NCBI GenBank assembly: GCA_965231925.1 | Contig: OZ246894.1 | Span: 3,782,001 to 3,846,000, forward strand | Direction: 5' to 3' | Source: Poriferisodalis sp965231925 | GTDB lineage: Bacteria > Actinomycetota > Acidimicrobiia > Acidimicrobiales > Poriferisodalaceae | DNA: 64,000 bases | Shown here: piece after piece, positions 45,919 through 53,870 of the stretch | How the letters are laid out: the number at the start of each line of letters is the position of its first letter | How positions within the stretch are numbered: the first letter of the stretch is position 1 | Notes under the pieces: model-generated | Database searches by the model: none | The model's input: only the letters and a program-made list of their open reading frames with translations | What the model was told of the DNA's origin: nothing | Translations under genes and position numbers: made by a program

Positions 45919-46341
45919 TCACGGACCCCTGAATGCTGGGAGCAGGTTGTCGAACGGCTCGGCGGTGCCCCAGCGGTAGATGCCGAAGTCGCGCTCGTCG
46001 GTCGAGAGAATGCGCCCGTCTCTCAGCTTCGACGCTGCGACGACCAATGAGGCATCGGCGAGATCCATCGGGAGGTCGCCGTACTTGGCGATCAATTCGC
46101 CGATCGACGACAGATGGCCGATGCCCTGCGCACGGACCTCCACACTGTCACGCAGCAGGTCGAGGAAACCCGTCTGCGCGTTCGTCCCGCCGTAGCGACC
46201 GAGGAGGTGGCAGGTCTCGGTGACGACGGGCCATGTCACCACCAGCGGCTCGGCGAGCTGGCGCGTGGCGGCCACCGCAGCGCGGTGCCAATCATCACCG
46301 GGATTGGCCAAGGCGAGCCAGTAGCCGGTGTCAGCCAGCAT
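45919..46341 (-). CDS. VapC-like PIN toxin, copy 1 (orphan)
   Basis: A 140-residue PIN RNase starting MLADTGYWLALANPGDDW. The metal Asp residues lie in ADTGYW, in LPMDLADASLVVAA and in STDERDFGIYRW, with the conserved Glu in VTETCHLL. It is nearly identical to the copy at 48713-49135. Its antitoxin gene is missing: only the last 28 or so codons survive upstream. An active toxin without its antitoxin would have to be silent, cross-neutralised by the other copy's VapB, or inactive. Confidence 0.85.
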   Translation of the reverse strand: MLADTGYWLALANPGDDWHRAAVAATRQLAEPLVVTWPVVTETCHLLGRYGGTNAQTGFLDLLRDSVEVRAQGIGHLSSIGELIAKYGDLPMDLADASLVVAASKLRDGRILSTDERDFGIYRWGTAEPFDNLLPAFRGP

Positions 46342-46418
46342 CGCCCGGCGCGCCGAACGAGGTCTCCAAGTACCGGCGGTAGCTCTGGGCGAGATCGGAA
46401 GGGGCGGCATTCAGGCGG
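46331..46418 (-). pseudogene. VapB-like antitoxin remnant (3' end only)
   Basis: This stretch matches the last codons of the intact antitoxin at 49125-49541 (LNAAPSDLAQS onward). At about 46415 the match jumps to sequence equivalent to 49675, so the promoter and most of the antitoxin gene have been deleted. Confidence 0.75.
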
Positions 46419-46467
46419 CCGTCAGAAGCGGCCCATTGACCACATCTACACTGCGGAGGCACACTCG

Positions 46468-46746
46468 ATGGCAATCGACGAGATCGAACGGATCGAGATG
46501 GTGCAGAAGCTCATCGACACACTCGGCGAGAAACCGGCCGCCACCCTCATGAAGTGCGTCTATCCCAACGGCACCGACTATCTGGCGGCCAAGGACGACT
46601 TCCGTGCGCTCGAGGAGCGAATGCGCAGCTACGTCGACAACGCAGTCAGCACCGCGCTGGCGCGCCAGACTCGGATGCTCATGGTCACCATGGCCGGCTT
46701 CATGCTGACCATCTGGGTACCGCTCACCATCACAGCGCTCACCTGA
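46468..46746 (+). CDS. Small coiled-coil protein with C-terminal membrane helix
   Basis: A 92-residue protein starting MAIDEIERIEMVQKLIDTLG. A charged helical part (DDFRALEERMRSYVDNAV) is followed by a single C-terminal transmembrane helix (MLMVTMAGFMLTIWVPLTI), so it is probably tail-anchored. No function is known to me. The ATG follows CGGAGG at fair spacing. A copy at 49730-49810 is truncated after about 20 codons. It is divergent from the VapC gene. Confidence 0.6.
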   Translation: MAIDEIERIEMVQKLIDTLGEKPAATLMKCVYPNGTDYLAAKDDFRALEERMRSYVDNAVSTALARQTRMLMVTMAGFMLTIWVPLTITALT

Positions 46747-46763
46747 ACTGCCCGCTTGGCGAA

Positions 46764-47070
46764 GGACGGCAGTCTGTTCGCTTCATCCACGGCAGAATGT
46801 CTGATTCGCTGACGGCAGAATGAACGACAAGGGGTCGGCAGAAGGTAAACCCCGCCGGCGGGAGTGGATGCCGTGGAGGTCGGCATGGCTGCGGATCTGC
46901 CATGTGTCGAACGTCATGCCCATCAGGCCGTCCTGAACGCGCTCGACACCTCGTGGTCGGGATAGGCCGGCGACCACGTCGCACCCGAACGCCAACTCAG
47001 GCTGGGCGCAAGCTGGGAGGGTCTGGTGCTCAAGTTCCGCCTTCTCCGAGGAGTCCACGCGGGCACCTAC
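46764..47070 (+). pseudogene. Internally deleted copy of the DUF4143 ATPase locus
   Basis: 46764-46945 matches 13491-13680, including the start of the ATPase gene; 46945-47070 matches 14875-14985, its end and downstream flank. The two are fused at 46944-46950, where both parents share GA(C/T)ACCT. The result is a 26-codon frame at 46885-46965 reading MAADLPCVERH...LDTSWSG: the first 23 codons of the ATPase plus its last three. About 1.2 kb has been lost. Confidence 0.8.
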
Positions 47071-47177
47071 CGGCCGCTACGAATTGCGCGCTCCCGCGCC
47101 GTCACCGGCGACAGGTGACAACACGGCCTCCAGAGCACCGCCGGATTGAGCGCCGGACGAATCCGCGGGTTGCTGGT

Positions 47178-48431
47178 TCAGGCGCTCCAGAGGCGATCTG
47201 CCGGGACGACACAAATGCGATCTTCCAAGCGGTAGCTCATTTCGCCCGTGCAGATAATGAAGCCCGCAAGGAAGCTGTCGCCCAGAGTCTCGCGCAACGC
47301 ACGCAGGCCGCGCGCGTCGCCACGGTCAACGCGGGACGCAGCCTTGACCTCGAACGCGACCACTGATCCGTCGACGCGCTCGACGACGAGATCGGCCTCT
47401 TGCCCGTCATGTGTGCGCCAGTGCCCCGTCGACGCAATGTCATCGGTCCACGACGTCTGCTTGAGCAACTCACCGACGACGAACGTTTCGAAGAGATGGC
47501 CGAACTCCGCCCGTGCCGTCGGATCAGGCCTCGCTAAGCGTTCGGGAGAGACACCCATCAGGCGCGCAGCCAAGCCGCTGTCGAGCACATGCACCTTCGG
47601 CGATGCGCCCGCCCGTGCCCGTAGCGTCCTGCCCCATGCTGGCAGCCGACGGATGAGGAACAGGGCTTCGAGCAGCTTCGTATACGTCTCGGTCGTGGCG
47701 GCCTTGAGGCCGACGGCGCTGCCGGCCCGTGCCATGTTCAGCACCTGTGCCGTCTGGCCCGCGAGACGCCTGAGCAACGCCGGCAAGAGTTCGCCATGGC
47801 GGACATTTGTCAAGTCTCGGATGTCCCCCTCCAATGACATCCGGACATAGTCGTCGAACCACCGGCGACGGCCCTCGGGGGTTCGGGCCATAGCAAGCGG
47901 CATGCCTCCGGTACAGAGCCGGTCGATGTAGTCGGCGCGAGTGGAGCTCGACTTCACCGGCGATACGAGTGATTCGGGATCGCTCAGTGCAGTCCCCAAG
48001 AAATTCTCAGCGTGCGCCGCCATCTCGCCCTGTGAGAACGGCAACACATCGACGATGTGAATGCGGCCAGTCAGCGCTTGTGCTGCGGTCGGCAGAGCGT
48101 CGAATCTCGTCGAACCAGTGATGACGAATCGCCCTGCTGCAAGGTTCCGGTTCAGCTCGGCCTTGATGGCATCGAGAACCACGGGTGCTTTCTGGAATTC
48201 GTCGATGCACACGGGTGCGGGCCCCGAGGCGAATGTTGCGGGATCGGATGACACGGCGTCGCGTACCGCTGGCTGGTCGAGGTCGATCACCTCAACGCCG
48301 TGGCGGCGGGCTATATCGGCGAGCAAGGTCGATTTGCCCACCGTGCGCGGTCCGTGCAACGCCACCACCGGCTCGTCGTGCAGCCGGTCCAGCACGTTTG
48401 TGGCTATTCGCCGGTCGATGGACGGCAGCAT
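47178..48431 (-). CDS. DUF4143-family AAA ATPase, second type
   Basis: A 417-residue P-loop ATPase, distinct from the one at 13616. Walker A GPRTVGKST spans about residues 27-35, the Walker B-like motif is VCIDEFQKAP, and VITGSTRFDALP is the sensor segment. The C-terminal nuclease-like domain carries GQEADLVVERV and VVAFEVKAA. Both end in WSG/WSA. Four 23-bp tandem repeats begin 20 bp upstream of its ATG. Confidence 0.85.
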   Translation of the reverse strand: MLPSIDRRIATNVLDRLHDEPVVALHGPRTVGKSTLLADIARRHGVEVIDLDQPAVRDAVSSDPATFASGPAPVCIDEFQKAPVVLDAIKAELNRNLAAGRFVITGSTRFDALPTAAQALTGRIHIVDVLPFSQGEMAAHAENFLGTALSDPESLVSPVKSSSTRADYIDRLCTGGMPLAMARTPEGRRRWFDDYVRMSLEGDIRDLTNVRHGELLPALLRRLAGQTAQVLNMARAGSAVGLKAATTETYTKLLEALFLIRRLPAWGRTLRARAGASPKVHVLDSGLAARLMGVSPERLARPDPTARAEFGHLFETFVVGELLKQTSWTDDIASTGHWRTHDGQEADLVVERVDGSVVAFEVKAASRVDRGDARGLRALRETLGDSFLAGFIICTGEMSYRLEDRICVVPADRLWSA

Positions 48432-48450
48432 ATTGACATCGTAACTCGAA

Positions 48451-48542
48451 TTGGGGATTTGGAGACTATTTTTCTAGGGATTTAGAGGTTATGTTTCCAA
48501 GGATTTGGAGATAGGAAATCTAGGGATTTAGAGGCGCGAAAT
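48451..48542. repeat. Four 23-bp imperfect tandem repeats upstream of the ATPase
   Basis: Units start at 48451, 48474, 48497 and 48520, each 23 bp, with the shared core GGATTT(A/G)GAG. Alternate units are most alike (2 and 4 share CTAGGGATTTAGAGG). The period is close to two helical turns, and they lie just upstream of the minus-strand ATPase start, so they are likely protein-binding sites. DNA here is AT-rich against the surroundings. Confidence 0.75.
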
Positions 48543-48712
48543 CTACGGACGTGGATTCGAGCCCCAGGCAGCGGTGAATGTCGACGCCGAACAGGATGCG
48601 GGCTATCACCCGCACCGGGATGCATTTGTAGAAGGAGTCGGCCGCGTCTGTCACGCCTGAGCCGCCTTACCCGCGTAGGGCTCGGACTGTTCAAAGCGGT
48701 CCCGAGCGGACG
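48543..48712. other. Short unassigned stretch before VapC copy 2
   Basis: About 170 bp. A minus-strand frame runs through it (segment DSFYKCIPVRVIARILFGVD), but no start or family can be named. It may be the end of a decayed gene. Confidence 0.3.
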
Positions 48713-49135
48713 TCACGGACTCCGGAATGCTGGAAGCAGGTTGTCGAACGGCTCGGCGGTGCCCCAGCGATAGATGCCGAAGTCGCGCTCGTCGGTCGAG
48801 AGAATGCGCCCGTCTCTCAGCTCGGACGCTGCGACGACCAATGAGGCATCGGCGAGATCCATCGGGAGGTCCCGGTACTTGGCGATCAATTCGCTGATCG
48901 ACGACAGGCGGCCGACGCCCTGCGCACGGACCTCCACACTGGCACGCAGCAGGTCGAGGAAACCCGTCTGCGCGTTCGTCCCGCCGTAGCGACCGAGGAG
49001 GTGGCAGGTCTCGGTGACGACGGGCCATGTCACCACCAGCGGCTCGGCGAGCTGGCGCATGGCGGCCACCGCAGCGCGGTGCCAGTTATCGCGGGGATTG
49101 GCCAAGGCGAGCCAGCAGCCGGTGTCAGCCAACAT
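48713..49135 (-). CDS. VapC-like PIN toxin, copy 2
   Basis: A 140-residue PIN-domain RNase starting MLADTGCWLALANPRDNW, with the same acidic residues as copy 1 at 45919-46341. Differences between the copies are scattered substitutions. Here the antitoxin gene is intact and overlaps the toxin start by 11 bp, the usual antitoxin-first order. Target RNA unknown. Confidence 0.87.
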   Translation of the reverse strand: MLADTGCWLALANPRDNWHRAAVAAMRQLAEPLVVTWPVVTETCHLLGRYGGTNAQTGFLDLLRASVEVRAQGVGRLSSISELIAKYRDLPMDLADASLVVAASELRDGRILSTDERDFGIYRWGTAEPFDNLLPAFRSP

Positions 49136-49541
49136 CGCCCGGCGTGCCAAACGAAGCCTCCAAGTACCGGCGGTGGCTCTGGGCGAGATCGGAAGGGGCG
49201 GCATTCAGGCTGCCGACGAACCCGCTGGTGAGGACGGCATCGAGCCGCTCCCGGCAACGCTCGGCGTGCCACCGCTCCACCATCTCGACGCCCCATCCGA
49301 TGATCTCGCTCGCGGTCATCCCCGCCGTGGTCTGAAGCCTCTCCAGCGTGGCGACGCATTCGTCGCCGAGATCGAGAGGCTCGCCGGCGTCCTGGGCCAA
49401 GTGGGTCTCATTGAGGCACATCGGCTCGATGTCGAGGTTGCGCAGCGCCAGGTTCACCGCCTCGCGCTTGGTCCGAAAACCGTATCGACGCATCACCCGC
49501 TCACAGGCTTGGTCGTCGATGTCGATGTTCGTCCTCGCCAT
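49125..49541 (-). CDS. VapB-like antitoxin
   Basis: A 138-residue antitoxin; start at 49541 gives MARTNIDIDDQACERVMRRY followed by GFRTKREAVNLALRNL, the VapB-type DNA-binding opening. It is longer than a typical VapB: an extra C-terminal helical part (MTASEIIGWGVEMVERWHA) continues to the toxin overlap and may hold the toxin. Some upstream bases read open but lack family similarity. Confidence 0.8.
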   Translation of the reverse strand: MARTNIDIDDQACERVMRRYGFRTKREAVNLALRNLDIEPMCLNETHLAQDAGEPLDLGDECVATLERLQTTAGMTASEIIGWGVEMVERWHAERCRERLDAVLTSGFVGSLNAAPSDLAQSHRRYLEASFGTPGDVG

Positions 49542-49729
49542 ACACCAATCGTACACCACAGCTGATGGCCCGGCACGGGCGACTCGCCGGCCAGACCGCG
49601 CCGCGGCAATTCGCTTGGGCTGCGCCGCTTGATTGCGTACGTTCGTGGCCTCGGCGCTCAGTGATGCCCGCCTTGGGCGGTCGTCGGAAGCGGCCCATTG
49701 GCCACATCTACACTGCGGAGGAACACTCG

Positions 49730-49810
49730 ATGGCAATCGACGAGATCGAACGGACCGAGATGGTGCAGAAGCTCATCGACACGCTCGGCGCGTCACCGGG
49801 ACCGTCCTAG
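49730..49810 (+). pseudogene. Truncated copy of the small coiled-coil/membrane protein
   Basis: The first 20 codons (MAIDEIERTEMVQKLIDTLG) match the intact gene at 46468, with one substitution. The frame then diverges and stops after ASPGPS, losing the transmembrane helix. Its TAG overlaps the stop of the oppositely directed FitB-like gene, marking where new sequence joined. Confidence 0.75.
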
Positions 49811-50229
49811 CCGGCCGGCCAAGGATTCACGATGTCAACGCCCGTGTCCACGAAGTCGGCTGTGTTCCGCGTGACGACAGCCATGGCGTTGACTGCCGCG
49901 ATCGCAGCAATCTGCGCGTCTGCCTGGGCGACGGGAAGACCAGCGGCCCGACGTCTCGCAGCAAGCGTGGCGTAGGCAACTGCAGCGTCGCTGTCGAAGG
50001 GAAGAATCCGACCAGCGAAGTCCTCTCGCAGCAGCGCGTCTATCGCTGCGCTCACTGCTTCGCGGCGCGCACCCGTCGTCATGACGGCGACACCGAAACG
50101 AAGCTCCGCCTCGTTCACGGCGGTCAGGAACAGCGAAGACGCCGCTTGGCCTGCCACCCAGGCTGTCACCGACGGTTCTGGCGTGGGGCGAATCAGCTCT
50201 GAGACGACGTTGGTGTCCAGGACGAACAC
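49807..50229 (-). CDS. FitB/VapC-like PIN toxin
   Basis: A 140-residue PIN RNase: FVLDTNVVSELIRPTPEP supplies the first Asp, TAVNEAELRFGVA the conserved Glu, and AQADAQIAAIAAVNAMAVVTRN with NTADF the later acidic residues. The DTNVVSEL opening is typical of the FitB/VapC subgroup. It follows its antitoxin by 5 bp. Confidence 0.88.
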   Translation of the reverse strand: MFVLDTNVVSELIRPTPEPSVTAWVAGQAASSLFLTAVNEAELRFGVAVMTTGARREAVSAAIDALLREDFAGRILPFDSDAAVAYATLAARRRAAGLPVAQADAQIAAIAAVNAMAVVTRNTADFVDTGVDIVNPWPAG

Positions 50230-50234
50230 GCCGC

Positions 50235-50531
50235 CTAGCCGAGCCGGGGAGGTTCGCGCACCGGCTCACGTGATGGCAACGTCAGCTCCACGCCACCGAA
50301 CGGCTCGACACGTGCCCGAATCGACGCGACGAGATCCGCAGGCGCGGCGTCATCCTCCACCGCGACGCGGAGAATCCGCCGGACCTCCTCCTCCATCGAG
50401 CAGCCGTGCACCGCCGCTCGCACGCGCAGTCCGGTCTTGACTCGCTCGTCGAGGTTCCGAATCGTGATGCTCGCCAATGGTCCAACCCCAAGTTCTTGTG
50501 CAGCTCTCGCGGGTGATTGCATCGCAATCAT
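50235..50531 (-). CDS. FitA-like ribbon-helix-helix antitoxin
   Basis: About 98 residues. LASITIRNLDERVKTGLRVR is the ribbon-helix-helix of FitA-type antitoxins, followed by HGCSMEEEVRRILRVAVEDD. The C-terminal part is toxin-binding by analogy. ATG codons at 50531 and 50522 are both possible; neither has a strong ribosome-binding site. Confidence 0.8.
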   Translation of the reverse strand: MIAMQSPARAAQELGVGPLASITIRNLDERVKTGLRVRAAVHGCSMEEEVRRILRVAVEDDAAPADLVASIRARVEPFGGVELTLPSREPVREPPRLG

Positions 50532-50709
50532 ACTGAGTTCGGCAGTAGGGCGGGATAGAGACGCACACACGAGCAAGCCGCGCCGTTGCTGGTCGAGCCG
50601 AGGCGTCCAGGAAGGCGGAAAGATCGGCGAGGAATCTGGCACCGCCAGACCGCACTCAGGCAGCGTCCGACGCACCCCCGCTGGAGTAGATGGAGCACGT
50701 GCGCAGCTA

Positions 50710-51945
50710 GTGCGGTGTCCACTAACGTTTGCGCGGGTTGGTCATGCGGCTTTGGGGGTGGCGGGCCGTCCCCATCGGGTGCCTTTTTCGGCTCGGACCC
50801 GTTTTCGTTCTCGGCGTTGTGCGGCGAGCAGTTGTGGGCTGCGTTTGTTGGCGTTGCGCCAGCGGAGGTAGGCGTGCAGCCGGCGTGTGAGCACGGTGTG
50901 GTTGGGGTGGTCGGAGTTGTTGAGCACGAACTCGCGCAGCGGCCCGAAGTGGGCTTCGATGGGGTTGGCCCATGAGCTGTAGGTGGGCGTGAAGCACAAC
51001 TCGACTTTGTTGCGCTGAGCCCAGCGGACGATGTCGGCGCTCTTGTGAGCAGACAGGTTGTCCAAGATCACATAGATCGGTTCGCCGTCGGGGCGGCGCG
51101 CTCGGATGCTGCGCAGCGCTGCGAGGGTGTTGGCTGCGGACTTGCGTGCCCGCACGACGCCCCACATCTCGTCGTCGCCGACCGAGTAGCAGCCGTGGAA
51201 CTGGCGCACCCCGTGGAGCTTGTTGTAGTTCGCCCGCAGCCGCTGGGGGCGGCCCCTGGGCGCCCAGCCGGCGCCGGCGGTGGGGCGGATGGCCAGCGGC
51301 CCGAACTCGTCGAACGCGAACGTGCGGTCGGGATGGTTCTCGAGCGCGTCCTCGATGCGGTCCAGCTTCGCTTCGCGGTCGGGGTCGTCGGTGTCCTTCC
51401 ACGACTTGGTGCGCTGGAACGTGACGTCGTTGGCCGCCAGCAGCTGGCGCAGCCGCTCACGGCCGATCCGCACCACACGGGTCGGGTTGTCGCCCAAATA
51501 GGCAGCCAGCTTGCGGACGCTCCACCGCGTGAACGCCAACCCCAGCTTCTCGGGACGCTCGCCGGCCGTCTCGACGATGAACGCCTCATCGTCAGTCGTG
51601 ATCCGGCGGGGACGGCCACCCGCCCACTTGGGGTCCAACGACGCCATCCCCGACTCGTTGAACCGATGGATCATCTCGCGCACCCGATCAGGAGACGTCG
51701 CCACCAGCCGAGCGATCACCGCAACCGAGTTCCCGCCAGCAGACGCATGAATCACCGTCGCACGCCGCCAGCGCACATGGGACTTGTCCGATTTGCCGCC
51801 CCCGCGGCGCACGATCCGCTGGAGCCGCTGGCCTTCCTCATGGGTCAAACGCCGGACCCGCAACCGTTCAGTCATACCCCCGATCACAGCACACACCCGC
51901 ACCACAACCGCGGACGCGACCACCGAACGTTTGCGGACACCGCAC
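50710..51945 (-). mobile_element. IS630-like element
   Basis: Inverted ends beginning GTGCGGTGTCC lie at 50710 and 51945, with most of the first 20 bp matching, and TA flanks both sides (50708-50709, 51946-51947), the expected IS630 target duplication. Length 1236 bp. Its right end lies only 13 bp before the enoyl-CoA hydratase ATG, so it has displaced whatever lay upstream of that gene. Confidence 0.9.
50742..51875 (-). CDS. IS630-family transposase
   Basis: A 377-residue transposase starting MTERLRVRRLTHEEGQRLQR. N-terminal HTH segments include NSVAVIARLVATSPDRVREM. The DDE triad is visible as FAFDEFGPLAI (Asp), YVILDNLSAHKS (Asp) and SSWANPIEAHFG (Glu). The frame is complete. The longer open frame upstream reaches into the inverted repeat and is not used. 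Confidence 0.92.
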   Translation of the reverse strand: MTERLRVRRLTHEEGQRLQRIVRRGGGKSDKSHVRWRRATVIHASAGGNSVAVIARLVATSPDRVREMIHRFNESGMASLDPKWAGGRPRRITTDDEAFIVETAGERPEKLGLAFTRWSVRKLAAYLGDNPTRVVRIGRERLRQLLAANDVTFQRTKSWKDTDDPDREAKLDRIEDALENHPDRTFAFDEFGPLAIRPTAGAGWAPRGRPQRLRANYNKLHGVRQFHGCYSVGDDEMWGVVRARKSAANTLAALRSIRARRPDGEPIYVILDNLSAHKSADIVRWAQRNKVELCFTPTYSSWANPIEAHFGPLREFVLNNSDHPNHTVLTRRLHAYLRWRNANKRSPQLLAAQRRERKRVRAEKGTRWGRPATPKAA

Positions 51946-51958
51946 TAGCGTCCGCGCG

Positions 51959-52897
51959 ATGAATTCCGACACGGGAGCGGCCGGGGACGCCGGGGGCGCC
52001 GGCGAGGCCGAGCCGGTGGTGCTGTACGACGAGGTCGACACGGTGGCGTTCATCACGCTCAACCGGCCCGAGCGCATGAACACGCTGACCGAGAGCGTCA
52101 TCGCCGGCGTGGCAGACGGCATCGACCGGGCGACGGCATCGAGAGAGGTCCGCTCGATCGTGCTCCGCGGCAACGGTCCCACGCTCACCGCGGGGTACGA
52201 CCTCAACCCTGGCGGGGGCACTGGCTACAGCTCAGATGACCTGTATGACGCCTGGGACAGCCCCTACAGCGCCCCCGGCCCCAAACCCCGTGAAGGTGCG
52301 TGGGACCCGGTGCGCGACTGGCAGTTCATGGGCCACAACGTGAAGCGGTTCATGAAGATCTGGGAGTGCCCCAAGCCAGTGCTCGGGCAGATTCACGGTT
52401 GGGCGATCGGCGGGGCAACCGACATGGTCTTGTGCTGCGACCTGCTCTTCATGGCCTCCGACGCGCACATCGGGTACGCCCCCTCACGCATCTACGGAAC
52501 ACCGACAACGATGATGTGGGTGTACCGGCTGGGCCTCGAACACGCCAAGCAGTTCCTGCTGTCGGGCGACGCCATCGATGCCCCCACCGCCCATCGCATC
52601 GGACTGGTCGCCTACGTGCACCCGCCCGACGAACTCAGCGATCAGGTGGCAGCGTTTGCCCGCCGGCTCGCGCATATCCCGGCGAACCAGCTCGCGCTCA
52701 ACAAGCTGCTCGTCAACCAGGCCTTCGAGAACATGGGCTTGCGGACGAGCCAGCTGCTCGGCACCTTTTTTGATGGCGTGGCCAGGCATACCGAGGAGGC
52801 CTACCGCTGGGTGGAGGACTTCGAGACGAAGGGCTTCCGCCAAGTGATCGCCGAACGCGACGCTCCACACGGCGACTACGGGGAGCGGCCCCGATGA
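51959..52897 (+). CDS. Enoyl-CoA hydratase/isomerase (crotonase) family protein
   Basis: A 312-residue crotonase-fold protein. ITLNRPERMNTLTESV is the family opening, IVLRGNGPTLTAGYDL the first oxyanion-hole segment, and KPVLGQIHGWAIGGATDMVL the second. The catalytic positions read as in enoyl-CoA hydratases of beta-oxidation, but the insertion at about residues 85-110 is longer than usual. The IS630-like element ends 13 bp upstream, so the native promoter is gone or lies within the IS. Overlaps the next gene by 4 bp. Confidence 0.88.
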   Translation: MNSDTGAAGDAGGAGEAEPVVLYDEVDTVAFITLNRPERMNTLTESVIAGVADGIDRATASREVRSIVLRGNGPTLTAGYDLNPGGGTGYSSDDLYDAWDSPYSAPGPKPREGAWDPVRDWQFMGHNVKRFMKIWECPKPVLGQIHGWAIGGATDMVLCCDLLFMASDAHIGYAPSRIYGTPTTMMWVYRLGLEHAKQFLLSGDAIDAPTAHRIGLVAYVHPPDELSDQVAAFARRLAHIPANQLALNKLLVNQAFENMGLRTSQLLGTFFDGVARHTEEAYRWVEDFETKGFRQVIAERDAPHGDYGERPR

Positions 52898-53790
52898 GCG
52901 CCCGGGACTGGCACGGCACCGCCCGCAGCCACCGCAGCCACCGCCAGCCACCGCCAGCCACCGCCAGCCGGTCCGAAGGTGCACCGATGACTGAACCGCC
53001 TGTCGTGGTCCTGCTGCACGGCCTCGGTGCCAACCGCCATGTGTGGGACGACGTGGCCGAGCTGCTCAGCGCTCGGGGCACTTCAGTGCTGGCACCAGAC
53101 TTCCGAGGGCACGGGCGAGCCCCGTGGACCGGCCATTACTCGTTCGGGGCCATGGCTGCCGACGTCGCAGAGGTGCTGCACCGTGACTACAGCGGGGCGC
53201 CCTACGCCGTTGCCGGGCACTCCATGGGTGGCGCCGTTGCGCTCGCACTGGCGTCAGGCTGGTTCGGTCCGGTCCCGGCGTCGGTCGCCACGATCGGCGT
53301 CAAGATCCGCTGGTCCGACGAAGAGCTGGCTCGCATCGACGGTCTCGCTGCCCGGCCGCCGCGAAGGTTCGACGACCGCCAAGCAGCCGCTGAGTGGTTC
53401 TTGAAGCTGTCGGGCCTGTTCGGCGTCATCCCGGCCGACGATCCGCGCCTGGAGGCGACCATCGACGCCGGCGTGGCCAGCGACTCGGGCCAGGAACTGC
53501 CCTGGCGCACCGCCCAGGACCCGGCCACCGTGGGCGTCGGCCCGCCCGACCTCGCAGCATTGCTGCCGGCGGCGAAATGCGCCATCGTGATGGCGCTCGG
53601 CGAACACGATCCGCTGGTGGCGCCAGCGCATCACGCGGACCTGGCCTCGGCCGCAGCAGCCAACCCTCGCGCAGCAGCAGTAACGGCGCCTCACGTCTTC
53701 GTCGGGCTCGGCCACAACGCCATGACCGAAAACCCCCGAGCCGTCGCCGACTGGCTGACAACCCTGCTTGGATTCGTCGGAACCAGATGA
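52894..53790 (+). CDS. Alpha/beta-hydrolase
   Basis: A serine hydrolase: the nucleophile elbow is AGHSMGGAV, the oxyanion segment VVVLLHGLGANRHVW, the acid probably in GEHDPLV, and the catalytic His in GLGHNAM. The ATG at 52894 overlaps the hydratase stop (ATGA), but the first 31 residues are low-complexity, from a short CCAGCCACCG tandem tract. The in-frame ATG at 52987 (MTEPPVVVLL) is an equally good start. Substrate unknown. Confidence 0.87.
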   Translation: MSARDWHGTARSHRSHRQPPPATASRSEGAPMTEPPVVVLLHGLGANRHVWDDVAELLSARGTSVLAPDFRGHGRAPWTGHYSFGAMAADVAEVLHRDYSGAPYAVAGHSMGGAVALALASGWFGPVPASVATIGVKIRWSDEELARIDGLAARPPRRFDDRQAAAEWFLKLSGLFGVIPADDPRLEATIDAGVASDSGQELPWRTAQDPATVGVGPPDLAALLPAAKCAIVMALGEHDPLVAPAHHADLASAAAANPRAAAVTAPHVFVGLGHNAMTENPRAVADWLTTLLGFVGTR

Positions 53791-53870
53791 GGCCCAAGCT
53801 GAGCCGAGCATCGGCAAGTTCGCGGACCGCAGCTGACCGGCAGCCTGAGGCTGGGTCAGAGCAGGCTGGT

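Noticed and set aside
45617..45922. 101-codon minus-strand frame upstream of VapC copy 1
   Set aside because: No recognised family, no convincing ribosome-binding site, and a composition typical of chance GC-rich frames.
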